Below, piece after piece: positions 1 to 5,819 of a DNA stretch of 5,819 nt. The notes under the pieces were generated by a model that made no database searches, was not told the DNA's origin, and saw nothing but the letters and a program-made list of their open reading frames with translations. This stretch comes from an uncultured bacterium. GTDB taxonomy: Bacteria; Planctomycetota; Phycisphaerae; Phycisphaerales; SM1A02. The stretch spans positions 1-5,819 of the forward strand of contig CAIWNO010000153.1 of NCBI GenBank assembly GCA_903914045.1, given 5' to 3'. Both the position numbers and the translations under genes were made by a program. Every line of letters starts with the position of its first letter. Position 1 is the first letter of the stretch.

Positions 1-597
1 ATTTCATTCAAATACTTTTTCACGCGCAAACTTATGTTTGTCAGCCACTCCGACGCGGTCGCGGTTTTTCCCGGCGGCTTTGGAACCATGGACGAAATTT
101 TTGAGGTGCTCACGCTTATTCAAACTGGCAAGAGTCCGATTGTTCCCATTGTTCTTGTTGAAGGGGCGGACACGAACGGCAAGCCACGTGGATATTGGCG
201 CCAATGGGAATATGGAGTCGTGGAAAATCTACTGGCGCAAGGCTGGATCAGCGCCGAGGATCCAGGCCTTTATGAATTCGCCTCCAGTCCCGACGACGCC
301 GTCGCGCGCATCCTTCGCTTTTATCATCGCTACCACAGCAGTCGCTATGTGGGCGACCAACTGGTGATTCGCCTCAAGCGCCAACTTCTGCCGGAGCAAG
401 TGGCGCAATTGGACACCGAATTCCGTCCCTTGATCAAGAGCGGGCACATCACGCAAACAGGCGCGTTGGACGGTGAAAATGAGCATCATGACTTGCCGCG
501 TCTGCAGTTTCATTATTCCAAACGCGCGTTTGGTTTGCTGCGCCGCTTGATTGATCGCATCAATCATTTTCCAGATGCACATTCTGAATCCAAATGA
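1..597 (+). CDS. LOG-family (TIGR00730-type) nucleotide nucleosidase, 3' part of gene
   Basis: The frame is open from the left edge to the TGA at 595-597, so 198 codons are visible and the true start lies outside. The ATG at 34 is an internal Met, because family-like residues (FKYFFTRK) precede it. The LOG signature PGGFGTMDE falls at about residues 24-32 of the visible part; in this family the motif binds the nucleotide phosphate and carries the catalytic Glu. After the Rossmann domain comes an extension of roughly 100 residues containing YHSSRYVGD, LVIRLK and a Leu/Arg-rich end (LLRRLIDRIN), as in the longer bacterial members. LOG proteins hydrolyse the N-glycosidic bond of nucleoside 5'-monophosphates, giving a free base and ribose 5-phosphate. 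In plants this activates cytokinin; in bacteria a purine/pyrimidine nucleotide salvage role is likelier. It is expected to be cytosolic. Its stop overlaps the next start (ATGA), suggesting translational coupling. Family assignment is secure; the natural substrate is not known. Confidence 0.92.
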   Translation: MSFKYFFTRKLMFVSHSDAVAVFPGGFGTMDEIFEVLTLIQTGKSPIVPIVLVEGADTNGKPRGYWRQWEYGVVENLLAQGWISAEDPGLYEFASSPDDAVARILRFYHRYHSSRYVGDQLVIRLKRQLLPEQVAQLDTEFRPLIKSGHITQTGALDGENEHHDLPRLQFHYSKRAFGLLRRLIDRINHFPDAHSESK

Positions 598-1493
598 AGT
601 TGCTCTTTCGCGGCGCCATGAAGATTGCGACATTCATGGGCGTGGCGATGCTTGTGCCTCACTGCGTCAGCGCAAATTCGCAATCTAATAGTGTGTCCGC
701 AACTCCAGCCGTTCGTCAAGAGTTGAATGGATTGGAAGTGATCCGCTGGACCACGACCAAGGACACTTCCAAGCTTGAGGGAGTTGTGGTTGGATTTCAA
801 AGTCGTCCAGTGATGAAGTCTGTCTCGACGGAGTTGCTGTTGAAGGAGGGCTTTCTTGCCGCAATCGTCACGCAGCAAGACATGTCAATCCTGCGTGAAA
901 AAATTGGAACGGCTTCCATGGACATCCGCACCAACTATGGAACAATGCCCAACTGGCGCGAGGTCTTCAAGCGAAATATTCCAGAGGGACAGGCGCTATC
1001 TATTGGTGGACATGCCCGGACCACCACGAAACAAGTTGTGCAAATTGCGGCCCGTGGATGGAGCACTCCAACAGAATCGGGCGGGTGTTTTCAACTTGAA
1101 ATTGCCACCAGTATTGTGTCCGCGTCCGCAGCGCAAGAGGTTTTATTGGCACGCGCGGATCGCCCGTTTGGAACGCTGATAGCCAACACCGGAATTGAGA
1201 CATGTTTGAACGCCAACGAAGTTTTAATTTTACTCTGCGCCAATCCTGGTCCATTCAAAAGTGGCCGCGGACCAGGTTCCGACGCCCCATTGCCCCCCAC
1301 TGCGGGTCGTTTTTTACTGGGGGAATCCGCCGATCTGGATGGCCAAGAAACGCCGATACAAGGCGTTACTATTTTAGCATTCGTGCCGCACATGCCTAGT
1401 TCAATTCAGCCCGCAAAAAATCAAATCAATTCCACAGTTGCAACGCCCGTTGAATATCACACTGAGATAGCACCACCCGTTCAGAATCCATGA
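594..1493 (+). CDS. Putative secreted protein of unknown function
   Basis: I do not recognise a family for this 299-residue protein. Its ATG overlaps the LOG stop codon as ATGA, which favours this start. The in-frame ATG at 618 (residue 9) is a credible alternative that gives a more compact signal sequence. The N-terminus reads as a signal peptide: Lys/Arg residues, a hydrophobic stretch at about 11-22, then VSA at 25-27 as a likely signal-peptidase I site. C24 does not sit in a convincing lipobox. The mature part has no further obvious membrane span and has three cysteines (C165, C204, C215). A Gly/Pro-rich stretch lies at about 218-238, and the C-terminus is Pro/Thr/Asn-rich and probably disordered. 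Codon use looks less GC-rich at third positions than in pssA and trpB, as judged by eye. The gene sits 16 bases before pssA, so it is probably co-transcribed with its neighbours. Its length, signal peptide and tight packing make it a likely real gene; its function is open. Confidence 0.75.
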   Translation: MKLLFRGAMKIATFMGVAMLVPHCVSANSQSNSVSATPAVRQELNGLEVIRWTTTKDTSKLEGVVVGFQSRPVMKSVSTELLLKEGFLAAIVTQQDMSILREKIGTASMDIRTNYGTMPNWREVFKRNIPEGQALSIGGHARTTTKQVVQIAARGWSTPTESGGCFQLEIATSIVSASAAQEVLLARADRPFGTLIANTGIETCLNANEVLILLCANPGPFKSGRGPGSDAPLPPTAGRFLLGESADLDGQETPIQGVTILAFVPHMPSSIQPAKNQINSTVATPVEYHTEIAPPVQNP

Positions 1494-1509
1494 TCGATAG
1501 AAAAACTAC

Positions 1510-2436
1510 ATGATTGAAACGCCGCCACGAATAAAACAAAAAAAACAACGTCGACGATTGCGCGACACGCGCGTCGCGCGCGGCATCAAGGTTCTGCCCA
1601 CGCTGTTGACGCTGGGCAATTTGTTGTGCGGCTTCGCGGCCATCCATTACGCCGCCAAGCCCGTGGAGGCCAGCGAGTTTTTTGGCTGGAGCACGCTTAC
1701 CGTCGCGGGCACGTTGATTTTCTTTGGCATGTTCTTTGACGCGCTTGATGGCGGCGTGGCCAGATTGACGCGCAGCACCAGTGACTTGGGCGCGCAACTT
1801 GATTCATTGTGCGACATGGTGACTTTCGGCGTGGCCCCCGCCTTCATGATGTTGCGTCTGGTCAGCCACTACTACGGGGCGGAACATGGAACAAATATTT
1901 TGGGCCCCGACTCCGACAACTTTTACGCCAAGGCCACATGGACCATCGCCGCGGTGTACATCTGCTGCACGGCGCTGCGCCTGGCGCGCTTTAATTCTGA
2001 AACAGTCGAGGACGATGTGACGGCGCACATGTGGTTTCGCGGCTTGCCCTCGCCTGGCGCGGCCGGTTGCGTGGCCAGTTTAATTTTGCTGCATCAACAT
2101 TTGTTGGTCAAGCGATATGGCGGCGTGTTGCCACCGCGCATCGAGGCCACTTCCAGTTTGCTTATTCCCGCCATCACGCTGCTATGCGCGCTGGCCATGG
2201 TCAGCACCATCCGCTATCCGCATGTCATTAACCGCGGCTTGCGTGGGCGAAAACCATTCTCCGTGCTGGTGCAAATTGTCATACCAATCATCATGGCCAT
2301 CTGGTGGTTGCAAGTGGCGCTAGCGATTTGCTTCACCACCTACACGGTGTATGGACCAATCGCCACCATAAACAGGAAATTGCGGCGCAACAAATCGCCG
2401 ACCGCGCTGGCCCCACAATCACCAAACCTGCACTGA
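1510..2436 (+). CDS. pssA: CDP-diacylglycerol--serine O-phosphatidyltransferase (PssA, type II)
   Basis: This integral membrane enzyme condenses CDP-diacylglycerol with L-serine to give phosphatidylserine and CMP, the committed step towards phosphatidylethanolamine. The CDP-alcohol phosphatidyltransferase signature D-G-x2-A-R-x8-G-x3-D-x3-D is complete, with D80, G81, A84, R85, G94, D98 and D102, plus the preceding D77. These acidic residues bind the metal and CDP-lipid. PssA-type features support the serine enzyme over PgsA: KVLPTLLTLGNLLCGFAAI near residues 27-45, LRLARFN at 156-162 and FRGLPSPGAAG at 176-186. Hydrophobic segments fall at about 31-48, 64-78, 141-155, 183-199, 214-233 and 250-275. 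At 308 residues it is longer than the short Bacillus-type enzyme (about 180) but normal for longer bacterial forms. The first 25 residues are Lys/Arg-rich and cytosolic. Only this ATG is plausible; no Shine-Dalgarno site precedes it, though the leader and first codons are A-rich. No psd gene, the usual partner, is adjacent. Confidence 0.95.
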   Translation: MIETPPRIKQKKQRRRLRDTRVARGIKVLPTLLTLGNLLCGFAAIHYAAKPVEASEFFGWSTLTVAGTLIFFGMFFDALDGGVARLTRSTSDLGAQLDSLCDMVTFGVAPAFMMLRLVSHYYGAEHGTNILGPDSDNFYAKATWTIAAVYICCTALRLARFNSETVEDDVTAHMWFRGLPSPGAAGCVASLILLHQHLLVKRYGGVLPPRIEATSSLLIPAITLLCALAMVSTIRYPHVINRGLRGRKPFSVLVQIVIPIIMAIWWLQVALAICFTTYTVYGPIATINRKLRRNKSPTALAPQSPNLH

Positions 2437-2447
2437 TACGAGCGAGC

Positions 2448-2453
2448 TAGAAT
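2448..2453 (+). promoter_or_regulatory. Putative -10 box of a leaderless trpB promoter
   Basis: TAGAAT is followed by six bases (CACCTC) and the trpB ATG. RNA polymerase starts about 6-8 bases after a -10 box, so transcription would begin at or next to the A of the start codon, leaving no 5' leader. No convincing -35 hexamer is visible at normal spacing and no Shine-Dalgarno site precedes the ATG. The box would let trpB be expressed separately from pssA despite the 23-base gap. Support comes from the same layout at two other starts in this window. Confidence 0.5.
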
Positions 2454-2459
2454 CACCTC

Positions 2460-3689
2460 ATGACACGCGCGCTTTCAACAGTTCCAAACACGCTTGGTCG
2501 CTTTGGTCCTTATGGCGGCCGATATGTGCCGGAGACATTGATGCCCGCGCTTGAGCAACTTGAACTTGCCTACGCGGCGGCGCGCGCCGATCCAACATTC
2601 ACCGCGCAACTGGATGAATTCTTGCGCGACTTTGTGGGGCGAGAAACTCCATTCGCGTTGGCGCCGCAATTGACCAAGCGCGCGGGCGGCGCGCAACTGT
2701 GGCTTAAGCGCGAGGACTTGGCGCACACCGGCGCGCACAAGATCAACAACACAATGGGCCAGGCGTTGTTGGCGCTTCGCATGGGCCGCACGCGCATCAT
2801 TGCGGAAACTGGAGCGGGCCAACATGGCGTGGCCACGGCAACAGCATGCGCGCGTCTGGGTTTAAAGTGCGAGGTGTATATGGGCGCCGAAGATATTCGC
2901 CGCCAAGGTCTGAATGTTTTTCGTATGCGCCTGCTTGGCGCCACCGTGCATTCGGTAGAAACTGGCAGCCGCACATTGAAGGACGCCACCAACGAGGCCA
3001 TGCGCGATTGGATGGGCAGCGTTGGCGACACGCACTACATCATTGGCAGCGTTGTTGGCCCGCACCCATTTCCAATGATGGTGCGCGACTTTCAAAGCGT
3101 GATGGGCCGCGAGTGTCGCGCGCAATGTTTGACGGCCACGGGTCGACTACCAGATGCGGTGATCGCGTGCGTGGGTGGTGGCAGCAATGCCGCCGGAATT
3201 TTTTATCCATTTGTGCAAGACGCATCCGTGCGTTTGATTGGTGTTGAAGCCGGCGGCCGCGGCGCCAAAGCTGGCGATCACGCGGCGCCATTGGCGCATG
3301 GAAGTCCTGGCGTGTTGCATGGATCGCTTTCCTATGTGTTGCAAGACGCCGCGGGACAAACCGCCGATGTGCATTCATGCAGCGCCGGCTTGGATTACCC
3401 AGGCGTTGGTCCAGAGCACAGTTGGTGGAAGGATTCCGGGCGCGTTCATTATGTCAGCGCCACCGACAATCAAGCGCTTGACGCGTTTCGCATTCTGTCG
3501 CAGGAAGAAGGCATTATTCCCGCGCTTGAAACTGCGCACGCGGTGCACTCGGCGATTGAATACGCGCGCACGCGTCCAGCCAATGAGATTGTGGTGATCA
3601 ACGTGTCCGGCCGCGGCGACAAGGATGTGGTCGAGGCCATTCGCCTGCTTGAGTTGCGCGGCGATTCACTGCATGCAAAAATGAAGTGA
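2460..3689 (+). CDS. trpB: Tryptophan synthase beta subunit
   Basis: TrpB is a cytosolic PLP enzyme that joins indole to L-serine to give L-tryptophan and water. It normally works as an alpha2-beta2 complex with TrpA. The 409-residue length is typical. The N-terminus has the family start GRFGPYGGRYVPETLMPAL (13-31). The PLP lysine is K94 in HKINN, the catalytic Glu is E116 in ETGAGQHG, and the phosphate-binding loop is GGGSNA at 239-244. D312 in LDYPGVGPEH matches the substrate-gating Asp of the Salmonella enzyme, and S383 in SGRGDKD is the PLP-ring contact. All key residues are present, so it should be active. The LKREDLAHTGAHKINN form fits the TrpB1 class that partners TrpA rather than TrpB2. 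The ATG is placed just before the conserved start, 23 bases after pssA. There is no Shine-Dalgarno site, but a TAGAAT box lies 6 bases upstream. No trpA follows; the next gene is convergent. Confidence 0.97.
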   Translation: MTRALSTVPNTLGRFGPYGGRYVPETLMPALEQLELAYAAARADPTFTAQLDEFLRDFVGRETPFALAPQLTKRAGGAQLWLKREDLAHTGAHKINNTMGQALLALRMGRTRIIAETGAGQHGVATATACARLGLKCEVYMGAEDIRRQGLNVFRMRLLGATVHSVETGSRTLKDATNEAMRDWMGSVGDTHYIIGSVVGPHPFPMMVRDFQSVMGRECRAQCLTATGRLPDAVIACVGGGSNAAGIFYPFVQDASVRLIGVEAGGRGAKAGDHAAPLAHGSPGVLHGSLSYVLQDAAGQTADVHSCSAGLDYPGVGPEHSWWKDSGRVHYVSATDNQALDAFRILSQEEGIIPALETAHAVHSAIEYARTRPANEIVVINVSGRGDKDVVEAIRLLELRGDSLHAKMK

Positions 3690-3698
3690 TGCGCGCGG

Positions 3699-3726
3699 CG
3701 CTTGAGCCAAGTGATTTTTAATTTCT
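3699..3726 (+). terminator. Possible intrinsic terminator after trpB
   Basis: Ten bases past the trpB stop, CGCTTG (3699-3704) and CAAGTG (3708-3713) can pair into a 6-bp stem with one G-U pair and a 3-base loop (AGC). TTTTT starts two bases later, followed by AATTTC. Position and order fit a Rho-independent terminator for the rightward genes, but the stem is short and only partly GC, so it would be weak. Confidence 0.4.
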
Positions 3727-3800
3727 TCACGCCATGAATTCAATCCGTGTTGAAAGATCCATGGCTTGCGCCACCATCAATACTCGTCGGTGTTATCGCG

Positions 3801-3826
3801 TGAACTGATCGCGGTTCAAATTGAAC
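3801..3826. repeat. Cluster of TGAAC/GTTCA half-sites with a 13-base palindrome
   Basis: GTTCAAATTGAAC at 3814-3826 is a perfect 6-base inverted repeat around one central A. A third copy of the half-site, TGAAC, lies at 3801-3805 and can pair with GTTCA at 3814-3818. It sits between convergent genes, directly after the second TGA of the EEP frame. A short mRNA 3'-end hairpin is possible; an operator is unlikely here. It may be chance. Confidence 0.3.
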
Positions 3827-3886
3827 TCACTTCTTTTTTTCTGGAGTGATTGGCGCGCTCTCGGCTGTCTTTGGCTTGGCGGAGTT
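3827..3886 (-). other. In-frame tail beyond the EEP stop codon (readthrough extension or lost C-terminus)
   Basis: Reading on from the EEP stop (TGA at 3889-3887) in the same frame gives NSAKPKTAESAPITPEKKK and then a second TGA (3829-3827). Seventeen of these 19 residues are A, K, P, S, T or E, the same flavour as the protein's linkers at about 29-58 and 311-363. Nineteen open codons alone could arise by chance; the composition is the stronger sign. It may be a C-terminus cut off by a recent stop mutation, a product of UGA readthrough, or a base error in the sequence. Every other gene here also ends in TGA, so reassignment of UGA is not supported. Confidence 0.4.
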
Positions 3887-5197
3887 TCATTTGGCGGGGT
3901 TGGTCGCGGCAACTTTTAAATCAAGCGCAATGGGGCAATGATCGCTGGCGTAGCCCGCGGGCGGCTGATCTTTTTTATAGTCGTAATCGGAGCCTGGCAT
4001 CAACGTTCCAAAAACAAAGAACGACTTGGGAACCGCAATCTTGACAAGCGCTGGCGAAAGCAAGATGTAGTCAATGGAGCGATTGGTGATGTGCGTGAGA
4101 TAAAGATTTTTCGCTGCCAGTTTTTCAGCGGCCTTGAGTTTGGCGTCGGCCTTTGAAGTTGCGTCAGACTTTGTATCGGATTCTTCAGCGTTGGCGTCAC
4201 CGGATCCATCAGCCTCCGCGCTGGAATCCGACGCATCTGGCGCGGCGGATTTCTTTTCATTGGCTTGTCCAGCTTCAGGGCGAAATTCGTAGGCGCTGAC
4301 AAGTCCGGCGAAATCTTTGTCGCGATACAACTTGGCGGCTTTTTCCATGGGCGTGGCGTTGAAGTCGCCAACAACGGCAACCAATGCATCGGCGTTCTTG
4401 ACCAAATCCGCCTTCACCATTTCATTAATGCGCAGCGACTCCAACTCGCGGTGATGCGCCGTCGCTTTTCCACCAGCTTTGTGATGCACCACATAGATGG
4501 TCAACTCTTGACCACTTGGAAGTTCAATGGTGGCCTTCAACGGACTACGTTGAAATTTCAACGGCTCCTTGACCTTCGGATCATCGCCCCAACCTTCCTT
4601 CTTGCGTTGCGCGGTGTCCTTTGGAATATATTTTTCCATGGGCGACAAATCTTCCGTGGTCCAAATTTGAATATCTTTGATTGGAAAGCGGCTGAGCAGA
4701 GATTGCTCCACGCCGCGGTAATAGCCCACTTCTTTGCTGGCCAAATATTCGTAGCCCATGTCCTTCAGATAGGTGTCGCGAAACCAACGCAGCGCGTCCT
4801 CGCCTTCTACTTCCTCAAGGCCCAGCACATCGGCGTCTAAATCGTGAATGGCTTTGGCCAATGATTTGCAGCGATCCTCGCTGGTTTGCATTTTGATGTC
4901 GTCGTATTCGCCGGACAAATTTGGATCATCAACGCCGTCGAAGAAATTTTCAATGTTGTAGGCGCCAAGTCGAATTGTTCCGGCGGCTTTCGGCGGCGCC
5001 TTGGCAATGCCGTACAACAAACCAGCGGCGCGCTTTGGCTTTTTGGATGTCTTCGCCTCGGACTGAGAAGTAGATTTGCTTTTCGCGGTGTCCGTTTGCG
5101 CGGACTCCGACTGCGGCGCAACTGGCGGCGCAACAGCGGCCACAAGCCAATACATAAGCACGGCGCACACAAGCAACGGAAGTCTGAAAATATTCAT
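3887..5197 (-). CDS. Exported endonuclease/exonuclease/phosphatase (EEP) family protein
   Basis: The 436-residue protein has the DNase I-like EEP fold. In order: GAYNIENFFD with N81; LGLEEVE with metal-binding E129; the YYRGVEQSLLSRFPI segment (159-173); VVHHK with H239; VVGDFNATP with D278 and N280; DYILLSP with D376; and the catalytic pair SDH at D419-H420. The full acid/His set suggests an active Mg-dependent phosphodiesterase or phosphatase, but the substrate (DNA, RNA or a phospho-lipid) cannot be read from sequence. Residues 1-25 form a hydrophobic export signal or anchor, with AVA at 21-23 a possible cleavage site. A Ser/Thr/Lys/Ala-rich linker follows (about 29-58), so the enzyme probably acts outside the cytoplasmic membrane. 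A low-complexity acidic Ala/Asp/Ser/Lys insert at about 311-363 separates the GDFN and DYILLSP blocks. It is convergent with trpB and divergent from the ABC gene. The frame resumes after the stop codon with a Lys/Pro-rich stretch, treated as a separate feature. Confidence 0.9.
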   Translation of the reverse strand: MNIFRLPLLVCAVLMYWLVAAVAPPVAPQSESAQTDTAKSKSTSQSEAKTSKKPKRAAGLLYGIAKAPPKAAGTIRLGAYNIENFFDGVDDPNLSGEYDDIKMQTSEDRCKSLAKAIHDLDADVLGLEEVEGEDALRWFRDTYLKDMGYEYLASKEVGYYRGVEQSLLSRFPIKDIQIWTTEDLSPMEKYIPKDTAQRKKEGWGDDPKVKEPLKFQRSPLKATIELPSGQELTIYVVHHKAGGKATAHHRELESLRINEMVKADLVKNADALVAVVGDFNATPMEKAAKLYRDKDFAGLVSAYEFRPEAGQANEKKSAAPDASDSSAEADGSGDANAEESDTKSDATSKADAKLKAAEKLAAKNLYLTHITNRSIDYILLSPALVKIAVPKSFFVFGTLMPGSDYDYKKDQPPAGYASDHCPIALDLKVAATNPAK

Positions 5198-5203
5198 GGA
5201 CGC

Positions 5204-5209
5204 AGTGTA
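5204..5209 (-). promoter_or_regulatory. Putative -10 box of a leaderless EEP-gene promoter
   Basis: On the minus strand TACACT is followed by six bases (GCGTCC) and the EEP ATG, the same geometry as at trpB and the ABC gene. No clear -35 is seen. With 17-18 base spacing the -35 region would abut or overlap the -10 box of the divergent ABC promoter. Confidence 0.45.
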
Positions 5210-5231
5210 CGAATGCCGCGCGCACTTGGGC

Positions 5232-5237
5232 TACTAT
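5232..5237 (+). promoter_or_regulatory. Putative -10 box of a leaderless ABC-exporter promoter
   Basis: TACTAT, close to the consensus TATAAT-type TANNNT pattern, is followed by six bases (CAATTC) and the ATG at 5244. No Shine-Dalgarno site is present. The expected -35 position (about 5209-5214) touches the -10 box of the opposing EEP promoter, so the two promoters would share DNA. This box also decides the start codon choice for the ABC gene. Confidence 0.5.
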
Positions 5238-5243
5238 CAATTC

Positions 5244-5819
5244 ATGTCCCTCCGCCGCGGCAGCCGCCGTATGTATCGTGAATATCTGGCCAGCCTGCGT
5301 GAACGCAAGAAGAAAGCCAAGTTGGAGCCCGTTGCTATTTCGTGGCATGGATCCGAACGCAGTCTGCGGCGCAACCGAACCTTTGGACAACTGTTCAAAT
5401 CTTTTCTAGGCGAATTGCGTCCGCACCGCGCGCCCATGTTGTTCACGCTGTGTACCGTCGCGCTTGGCGCCGGACTCACGCTGATTCCGCCCGCGGCCAC
5501 CAAACTTGCCATTGACAATGTCTTCATTGGCTCGCCGCTACCGCAATGGGTCGATCGAATTCTTCCCGCCAACATCACCGGCGATCGCACCACATTGCTG
5601 GGCTGGATCGCCGCCAGCATTTTGGTGGTGAGTTTAATTGGAACCACGTTCAGTATCGCGGGGCGTTGGCAAGCCACGCGCATCACCAAGCGATTGCAAG
5701 CGCACATTCGCCGCAAAACATTTGAGCACGCGGTGCATTTACCGCTGCACCGCGTGTGGCAAATGAAATCCGGCGGCGTGGCTAGTTTGCTGCGCGAGGA
5801 CGCGGGCGGCGTGGCGGAA
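5244..5819 (+). CDS. ABC exporter, transmembrane domain (5' part of gene)
   Basis: The gene runs off the right edge; 192 codons are visible with no stop. The first 45 residues are strongly basic and cytosolic. A hydrophobic segment at about 63-88 ends in PPAATKLAIDNVF, the typical first-helix exit of type I ABC exporters (MsbA/LmrA-like, usually a half-transporter fused to its ATPase). A second span lies at about 118-140. It is followed by the coupling region RLQAHIRRKTFEHAVHLPL and then KSGGVASLLREDAGGV, which corresponds to the conserved 'tG.l.s....D...v' stretch of the family. The Walker A, signature and Walker B motifs would lie downstream, so fusion to an ATPase domain is expected, not seen. 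The substrate cannot be told; lipids, peptides or drugs are all handled by this class. The start at 5244 is preferred over the ATG at 5271 because a TACTAT box sits 6 bases before it. It diverges from the EEP gene across 46 bases. Confidence 0.85.
   Translation, partial: MSLRRGSRRMYREYLASLRERKKKAKLEPVAISWHGSERSLRRNRTFGQLFKSFLGELRPHRAPMLFTLCTVALGAGLTLIPPAATKLAIDNVFIGSPLPQWVDRILPANITGDRTTLLGWIAASILVVSLIGTTFSIAGRWQATRITKRLQAHIRRKTFEHAVHLPLHRVWQMKSGGVASLLREDAGGVAE

Larger units (their letters stand above)
3690..3826. other. Convergent intergenic region between trpB and the EEP gene
   Basis: Apart from the possible terminator and the half-site cluster, I see no gene, RNA or mobile-element trace here. 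No hairpin with a T-run on the minus strand is visible to end EEP transcription. Confidence 0.6.

Noticed and set aside
229..633. Minus-strand open frame under the LOG gene (134 codons)
   Set aside because: It overlaps the conserved LOG C-terminal extension and the next start, and its translation looks like antisense noise.
3797..3826. H-type pseudoknot on the minus strand (TGAAC/GTTCA with CGCG/CGCG)
   Set aside because: The pairing order fits, but the connecting loops would be zero bases long, which cannot span the stems.
3831..3842. T-rich run as a terminator U-tract for rightward transcription
   Set aside because: On the minus strand these bases are GAA/AAA/AAG codons of the EEP tail frame, and no strong GC stem lies directly before the run. 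The site at 3699-3726 is a better terminator.
3887..3889. Reassignment of UGA to an amino acid in this organism
   Set aside because: LOG, the secreted protein, pssA and trpB all end in TGA at sensible family lengths, and no gene has an internal TGA, so UGA is a normal stop here.
4265..4840. Long open frame on the plus strand opposite the EEP gene (191 codons)
   Set aside because: It lies wholly inside the EEP gene, whose catalytic motifs are intact. Its translation shows no recognisable motif and no promoter or ribosome site precedes it.
1..5819. A new defence, mobile or biosynthetic system
   Set aside because: Five of the six genes belong to well-known families with housekeeping or general transport roles. 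There are no direct repeats, transposase remnants, tRNA junctions or toxin/nuclease pairs that would mark an island.

Overview
The window holds six protein-coding genes and no RNA genes, mobile elements or CRISPR. Four genes run left to right: the 3' part of a LOG-family nucleosidase gene, an unrecognised secreted-protein gene, pssA and trpB. A gene for an exported endonuclease/exonuclease/phosphatase (EEP) protein lies on the minus strand, convergent with trpB. Divergent from it, and cut by the right edge, is the start of an ABC exporter gene. All five gene ends that are visible use TGA. No start codon has a recognisable Shine-Dalgarno sequence.

The organism is a bacterium with moderately GC-rich coding DNA (gcg/cgc-rich codons). 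The LOG protein with its long C-terminal extension, the phosphatidylserine-type lipid pathway and the lack of Shine-Dalgarno sites would fit a planctomycete or a related lineage. This is a weak inference from gene style, not a sequence match.

Layout: 1-597 LOG protein (5' end outside the window), overlapping by 4 bases (ATGA) with 594-1493 (secreted protein of unknown function). A 16-base gap then leads to 1510-2436 (pssA), and a 23-base gap to 2460-3689 (trpB). A short hairpin plus T-run at 3699-3726 may end trpB transcription. Bases 3690-3886 are otherwise non-coding, except that 3827-3886 looks like a C-terminal tail of the EEP gene lying beyond its stop codon. The EEP gene is 5197-3887 on the minus strand. 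A 46-base divergent gap separates it from the ABC exporter gene, which starts at 5244.

The first three genes look like one transcription unit. PssA (membrane phosphatidylserine synthesis) and TrpB (last step of tryptophan synthesis) both consume L-serine, but nothing shows that they are linked functionally. trpA, psd and other pathway partners are not in the window.

Two signals deserve a second look. First, trpB, the EEP gene and the ABC gene each have a TANNNT -10-like box exactly 6 bases before the ATG, which points to leaderless mRNAs. Second, the EEP reading frame continues past its TGA for 19 codons of Lys/Ala/Pro/Ser/Thr/Glu-rich sequence that resembles the protein's own linkers. I found no evidence of a new multi-gene system.
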